The position numbers and the translations under genes were made by a program. DNA of 21,415 nt from Arsenophonus sp052174535 (GTDB lineage: Bacteria; Pseudomonadota; Gammaproteobacteria; Enterobacterales; Enterobacteriaceae): positions 1-21,415 of the forward strand of contig JBQMRQ010000080.1 in assembly GCA_052174535.1 (NCBI GenBank), written 5' to 3'. Numbering within the stretch: position 1 is the stretch's first letter; every line of letters begins with the position of its first letter. The notes under the pieces are model-generated. The model ran no database searches. It was given only the letters and a program-made list of their open reading frames with translations, and was not told where the DNA came from. Shown piece by piece: positions 17,861 to 21,415 of the stretch.

Positions 17861-18356
17861 TAAAGCTGTTACTATTTCACTCTGTCAATACTGTTGGGCA
17901 GAGTGCCAAATATGTTTCATTAAGAAACATCCTTAGGCTTTGTTAAATCACCGGTGCATATCATTAGAACAGCCATGGTGATCTCTTCGCTGATTTTGCA
18001 CGCTTAAGATAAGGCGGTAATAATAATTTTGTTAAAGGATATTCCATTACCGCTACAATCTTTGACCATAGGAACTTTAATCTCAATATTGCCAATAGCA
18101 GTTTATATAGTTCATTATAGCAAATAACTATTACATTCAATTGCATAAGCCGTCTGTTAACAAGGCGGGCTTAAGCATGTTGCTAGCATTACTTTGAACT
18201 CCATCTTAGATAGCAGTGTCTATCAGTTCTCTAGCACCATTGTGGATAAATTCATGAAAAGCATTACAGATAATACCTACTTTATTAGATAGGTGTAGAG
18301 TAGAATTTCATGGCATATCATCTCTCTACTGTTAGAATCATCCATAAAACCAATCA
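17860..18356 (-). mobile_element. IS256-family element fragment, copy D (5' half)
   Basis: On the minus strand it starts at the TGATTG-type end (18351-18356) and contains the blocks shared with the other copies. Its translation is the clearest for the transposase N-terminal region: IGNIEIKVP (family IG.IEV.VPK) near 18095-18070, KDCSGNGISFN (family RDRSGNGI.FNS) near 18060-18030, LLPPYLKRAKSAKRSPW (family LLPPYLKRTKS.EELLPW) near 18025-17975, and TGDL near 17950. The match fades at about 17860, so the central and 3' parts are missing, consistent with a deletion that also removed what lay beyond. A 60-codon frame at 17964-18146 is only a fragment of this transposase. It begins where the relA remnant stops. 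Confidence 0.75.
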
Positions 18357-18418
18357 GGCAGGATAAAACCTGCCAGTATCTTTGAAATATCATATACTAG
18401 AAATAAACATCAATCTTA
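18357..18418 (-). pseudogene. relA: out-of-frame continuation of relA (start of TGS domain)
   Basis: Directly after the relA stop, another minus-strand frame reads DISKILAGFILP (about 18391-18356), aligning with the E. coli RelA TGS segment DVVDLPAGSTPLD. The gene therefore once continued, was frameshifted near codon 401, and was then cut by IS256 copy D about 20 codons later. No further part of the C-terminal half (helical, zinc-finger and ACT/RRM regions) is recognisable. Confidence 0.65.
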
Positions 18419-19624
18419 TCAAGTCTGATTGTAAACTTCATCAAGTATTTTCCCTGAATCTGGCATCTTTTCCTGCCAGGCTATCAATTTTTTCAACCAG
18501 ATAATACGATTTTCATAGCTATTGCATTTGCCTGTTATTACTGCTCCTTCTTTATATTTCCAATGGGCGGCAATACCTAATTCAGCATCTTCATGCATTT
18601 GTTGAGTTCGAATTTGTATTTCAATCGTTTTACTATTTGGCCCTAATACCACAACATGAATGGATTGATAGCCATTTGGTTTAGGATTAGCAATATAATC
18701 ATCAAACTCGTCAGGTAAATGATGAAAATTAGTATGCACAATACTTAATGCAGCGTAGCAATCTTGTAAACGTTCAACGATAATACGAACGGCAAGGATA
18801 TCAAAAATCTCATCAAAGGTTAGGTATTTCTTTTGCATTTTCCGCCAAATGCTATATATATGCTTCGGTCGCCCATAAATTTCTGCTATAATATTTTCCT
18901 GTAACATAAAATGTTCTAGTGAGAACACAAAATCATCAATATATCGTTCACGATCAATACGACGTTCATGAAGTAATTCAGCAATCTGTTTATATTCATA
19001 CGGGTATAAATAATGAAAACAGAAATCTTCTAATTCCCATTTTAATCGCCCAATACCTAAACGATTAGCTAAAGGAGCATATATATTTATGCACTCTTTT
19101 GCAGCTAAAACTCTTTCATCTTCAGAGCGTTCTCTTACCTCACGCAAATAAGCAATACGTTCTGCCATCTTAATTATTACACAACGAAAATCTTCCATCA
19201 TAGCCAACAACGTCTGTCGAATAATATCTACCTGGTTAGAACTCTTTTCGCCTAATTGCCTAGCGTTTAATTGGCGAATGGCATCCATTTTCATTAAACC
19301 TTTAAGTAATGCATGAATCGATTTACCAAACTCAATATTAATAATTTCCTCAGTAAGGATTTTAGCTTTAACTAAGGGAAATAGCATTGCTGCACGCAGA
19401 CTATCAAGATCTATACTTAACGTTGATAGGATTTCTCCCATCTCAATACTACGCCAAAGCAATAATTGACGATTTTCATATCGCTGAACTTTTCTGTAGC
19501 AATAATACCAAAGTTCAATTAATTTTTTTTCTGAGTCATTGTTGGTAAGTTTGAGATTAGTAACCCATTTATGAATGGTAAATTCTCTCGTAGATGTCAA
19601 ATGAGTGCTTCTAATTGCAACCAT
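18419..19624 (-). CDS. relA: RelA (p)ppGpp synthetase, truncated to its catalytic half
   Basis: RelA makes (p)ppGpp from ATP and GTP/GDP on stalled ribosomes. This frame has 401 residues against about 744 in E. coli. The N-terminal pseudo-hydrolase domain carries FP (82-83) in place of the catalytic HD, as in true RelA. The synthetase domain looks complete: YGRPKHIYSIWRKMQKK (250-266), D275, NPKPNGYQSIH (313-323), EIQIRT with E335, and AAHWKYKEG. It stops at LDEVYNQT, just after the synthetase domain, so the TGS, helical, zinc-finger and ACT/RRM parts that sense the ribosome are absent. AAGGA at 19631-19635 is a good ribosome-binding site. It may be a working synthetase-only enzyme or a recent pseudogene; the conserved catalytic core favours the former. 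Confidence 0.85.
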   Translation of the reverse strand: MVAIRSTHLTSTREFTIHKWVTNLKLTNNDSEKKLIELWYYCYRKVQRYENRQLLLWRSIEMGEILSTLSIDLDSLRAAMLFPLVKAKILTEEIINIEFGKSIHALLKGLMKMDAIRQLNARQLGEKSSNQVDIIRQTLLAMMEDFRCVIIKMAERIAYLREVRERSEDERVLAAKECINIYAPLANRLGIGRLKWELEDFCFHYLYPYEYKQIAELLHERRIDRERYIDDFVFSLEHFMLQENIIAEIYGRPKHIYSIWRKMQKKYLTFDEIFDILAVRIIVERLQDCYAALSIVHTNFHHLPDEFDDYIANPKPNGYQSIHVVVLGPNSKTIEIQIRTQQMHEDAELGIAAHWKYKEGAVITGKCNSYENRIIWLKKLIAWQEKMPDSGKILDEVYNQT

Positions 19625-19646
19625 AATCTTTCCTTGCCTATTTTAC

Positions 19647-20940
19647 TTAAATCACGACAAAAAGTGCTATAGATCCCCAGATTACTAAGTATGCTTGGAC
19701 ATATCTAATATCCTGACACTCATAAGTTGATAACTGGCTGTAAGTAATTGTTCACTATCTTTCACTAAGATCGTTGTGTTGTAAAAAATATAAACAACCC
19801 ATTCTGCCTTAAATTTGATAATATGTGGAATGATGATCATCAGGTATCGGCGTATGTAATGTAGGACTAATAAAATTTTGTTAAAGTCTTTTTATTCCAA
19901 AAGTTAATAATCTATATTAACCTTAAGATCAACTTGATAAAGCTCATCTCAATTCTAGTTAATTAACTTAAACTAAAATTATAATGTCTTTGCACTGCTA
20001 ATTCAGCAACACCTTCAACACCAACAATAGAATTAACATGACATGCAATGTAGGTAAGATAAAGTTACCATGCTAAAATAGATCCAAAACTCTATCTTGT
20101 GGGTCACAGTACTAACATCAATGCAACGCTTTAATAAGAATTTTTTATTAATTTCGGGATTTGCTTGAATAAGCATCTGCAGATCAAATGTCAATTTTAC
20201 GCTCTCAATAGAATGATAAGATTACTATCATTACTTGATAAGTTAACAAATTTAAGCCAATTTGCACTTTTATCGACTAAATAACATTGATATTATAGCT
20301 CCTGACAAAAGCAATTAATAATATTTAATCATCAATAACTAACGGTTTAAGGTAACGTGAATAATACACTCACACTACTATCCACATTAACAAAATTAAC
20401 ATGACCTCAATATTTAACTTTTACTAATTTATTTAAACAGTCAGAAAACAGGAAGTTAATAACTTTTTACTTCTAGCTGTAATACAGTACATATTCAGCT
20501 CTACTAACACTTTTATTAGTTATGGAGACCAACATACCCCTATGCGTAAAGGATACTATTAGCTGCACGTTTATTACTGAAAAGCAAACCCAGCTTGCTT
20601 TATAGTGATATAAAATACTGACTATCTGTCGATATCACTAATGATTTTATCGCACTGCCGTTTCTCAGATTAAATAATATTATAACCTACTAGTTTTAAC
20701 AGAACATCGAAGTCCAGAAATGAGATTTTGTTGTCAAGAACTACCACAAATACAAAAATGATGAAAAATTAGCAGCCGATCAAAAACCTATGACTCAATT
20801 GTTTTCTCATTTTTTCCTTGAAAATTACCTTTTCTTCTCCGTAAGTTGAATTTATAACTACTTATCTAGAAGTAAAATTACTAATAAAAATTATTTTTAT
20901 TAAAAAACTTTATTATCCATAAACATCAAGGCTTTGAGCT
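19647..20940 (-). pseudogene. rlmD: rlmD remnant (23S rRNA m5U1939 methyltransferase)
   Basis: RlmD (formerly RumA) precedes relA in enterics, and its remains lie 22 bases upstream of relA here. Minus-strand pieces, in order, are EKVIFKEKMRKQ (family EVTVTEDKKQYA) near 20835, and HHFCICGSS followed by QQ (family CPHFGVCGGCQQQ, the iron-sulphur cluster region) near 20765-20730. Further on are LTFDLQMLIQANPEINKKF near 20195 (family LTF.ND.IQVN..VN.KM), IVGVEGVAELA near 20025, FNKILL near 19890, IIKFKAEWVVYIFYNTTILV near 19810-19760, DSEQLL, and ILDMSKHT near 19715 before a stop at 19647-19649. Frameshifts and stops disrupt it, and two cluster cysteines are lost. The start is approximate. Confidence 0.85.
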
Positions 20941-21415
20941 ATTATTATATTAACAAATTTAACTGTACGCTATTTTTAATAAAATGGACTATATCATTAA
21001 AGATATAAAAATATATTGCTTTATTAAAAAAACTACAATCTCATTGATTGTCAGAAAATTAAGTTCACTATCTTCCATTCCTTAATAAAAAGGAAGATAG
21101 TATTACATACTAAAGTTATTAGTATAAATTATATACTATTAAACTAATATTTAGTTTTAAACTAAAACTATAAATATAAATAGAAATAAATTCTTAAAAA
21201 TAAAATGAATTATTATAATTTTAAAATAATTTTTGTAAAATTAAAATATAATAAAGTTTATGAAAATTTTAATTTCTAAATTATTTAGTAATTAAACTTT
21301 TATTTAATTTTTGATTAAAAAATTTATTAAAATTAGTTTAAACATATAAATATAATAATTTATATGATGATTATCTTTAATTTAAAATGTTTTACTTAAC
21401 AAGTTATAATATATT
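20941..21415. other. extremely AT-rich end of window, no recognisable gene
   Basis: The last 475 bases are almost pure A and T from about 21105 on, and I recognise no frame or remnant. In E. coli barA diverges from rlmD at this place; nothing resembling it is visible. A hairpin at 21067-21101 is listed separately. Confidence 0.5.
21067..21101. repeat. hairpin with perfect 10-base stem
   Basis: ACTATCTTCC (21067-21076) and GGAAGATAGT (21092-21101) pair exactly across a 15-base loop. It is more GC-rich than its surroundings, but no T-run follows on the plus strand and only a weak one on the minus strand (TTTTTATT lies inside the loop). It could be an old terminator of a lost gene. Confidence 0.45.

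Noticed and set aside
17964..18146. Open frame of 60 codons between eno and relA
   Set aside because: It contains the LLPPYLKRAKS motif of IS256-family transposases and is a fragment of copy D.
1..21415. CRISPR array, prophage, rRNA operon or biosynthetic cluster
   Set aside because: No regularly spaced direct repeats, phage structural genes, rRNA-like sequence or pathway genes beyond central metabolism were seen.

Overview
The window looks like part of the chromosome of an enterobacteria-like gammaproteobacterium in the middle of genome erosion, most likely an insect symbiont. The evidence is a strongly AT-rich sequence, intact housekeeping genes whose closest recalled relatives are enteric (E. 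coli/Serratia type), only about half of the window in intact genes, and long spacers that translate into recognisable but stop- and frameshift-ridden remains of genes and insertion sequences (IS). Serratia symbiotica-, Sodalis- or Arsenophonus-like lineages fit; the sequence alone does not settle which.

Three enteric synteny blocks are joined by dead IS elements. Block 1 (about 510-4306) is mltD(pseudogene)-gloB-yafS-rnhA-dnaQ-tRNA-Asp in the E. coli order and orientation; mltD is cut by an IS256-family remnant that runs off the left edge. Block 2 (6063-11749) is tktA-epd-pgk-fbaA; a decayed IS110/IS1111-type element (about 4640-6056) ends only a few bases before the tktA start codon. Block 3 (16315-about 20940, minus strand) is rlmD(pseudogene)-relA-eno, the E. 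coli order with mazEF, mazG and pyrG missing. Between blocks 2 and 3 lie two convergent near-full-length IS256-family remnants (12167-13459 plus, about 14753-16092 minus) and an IS1595/ISXO2-like transposase remnant. A fourth IS256-family remnant (about 17860-18356) sits at the point where relA breaks off.

The intact genes form a central-carbon and maintenance set. TktA, Epd, Pgk, FbaA and Eno cover the pentose-phosphate link, erythrose-4-phosphate oxidation and lower glycolysis. DnaQ and RNase HI serve replication. GloB detoxifies S-lactoylglutathione. RelA is reduced to 401 residues: its (p)ppGpp synthetase domain is intact, while the regulatory C-terminal half is lost through a frameshift plus an IS insertion.

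The most interesting points are the synthetase-only relA, the tktA gene whose native leader was replaced by an IS end, and one IS256 family lying at or next to several of the synteny breaks. I found no CRISPR array, rRNA or prophage, and no clearly novel system. The remains of mltD, rlmD and the transposases were recognised by hand translation and comparison with remembered family sequences, so their boundaries are approximate.
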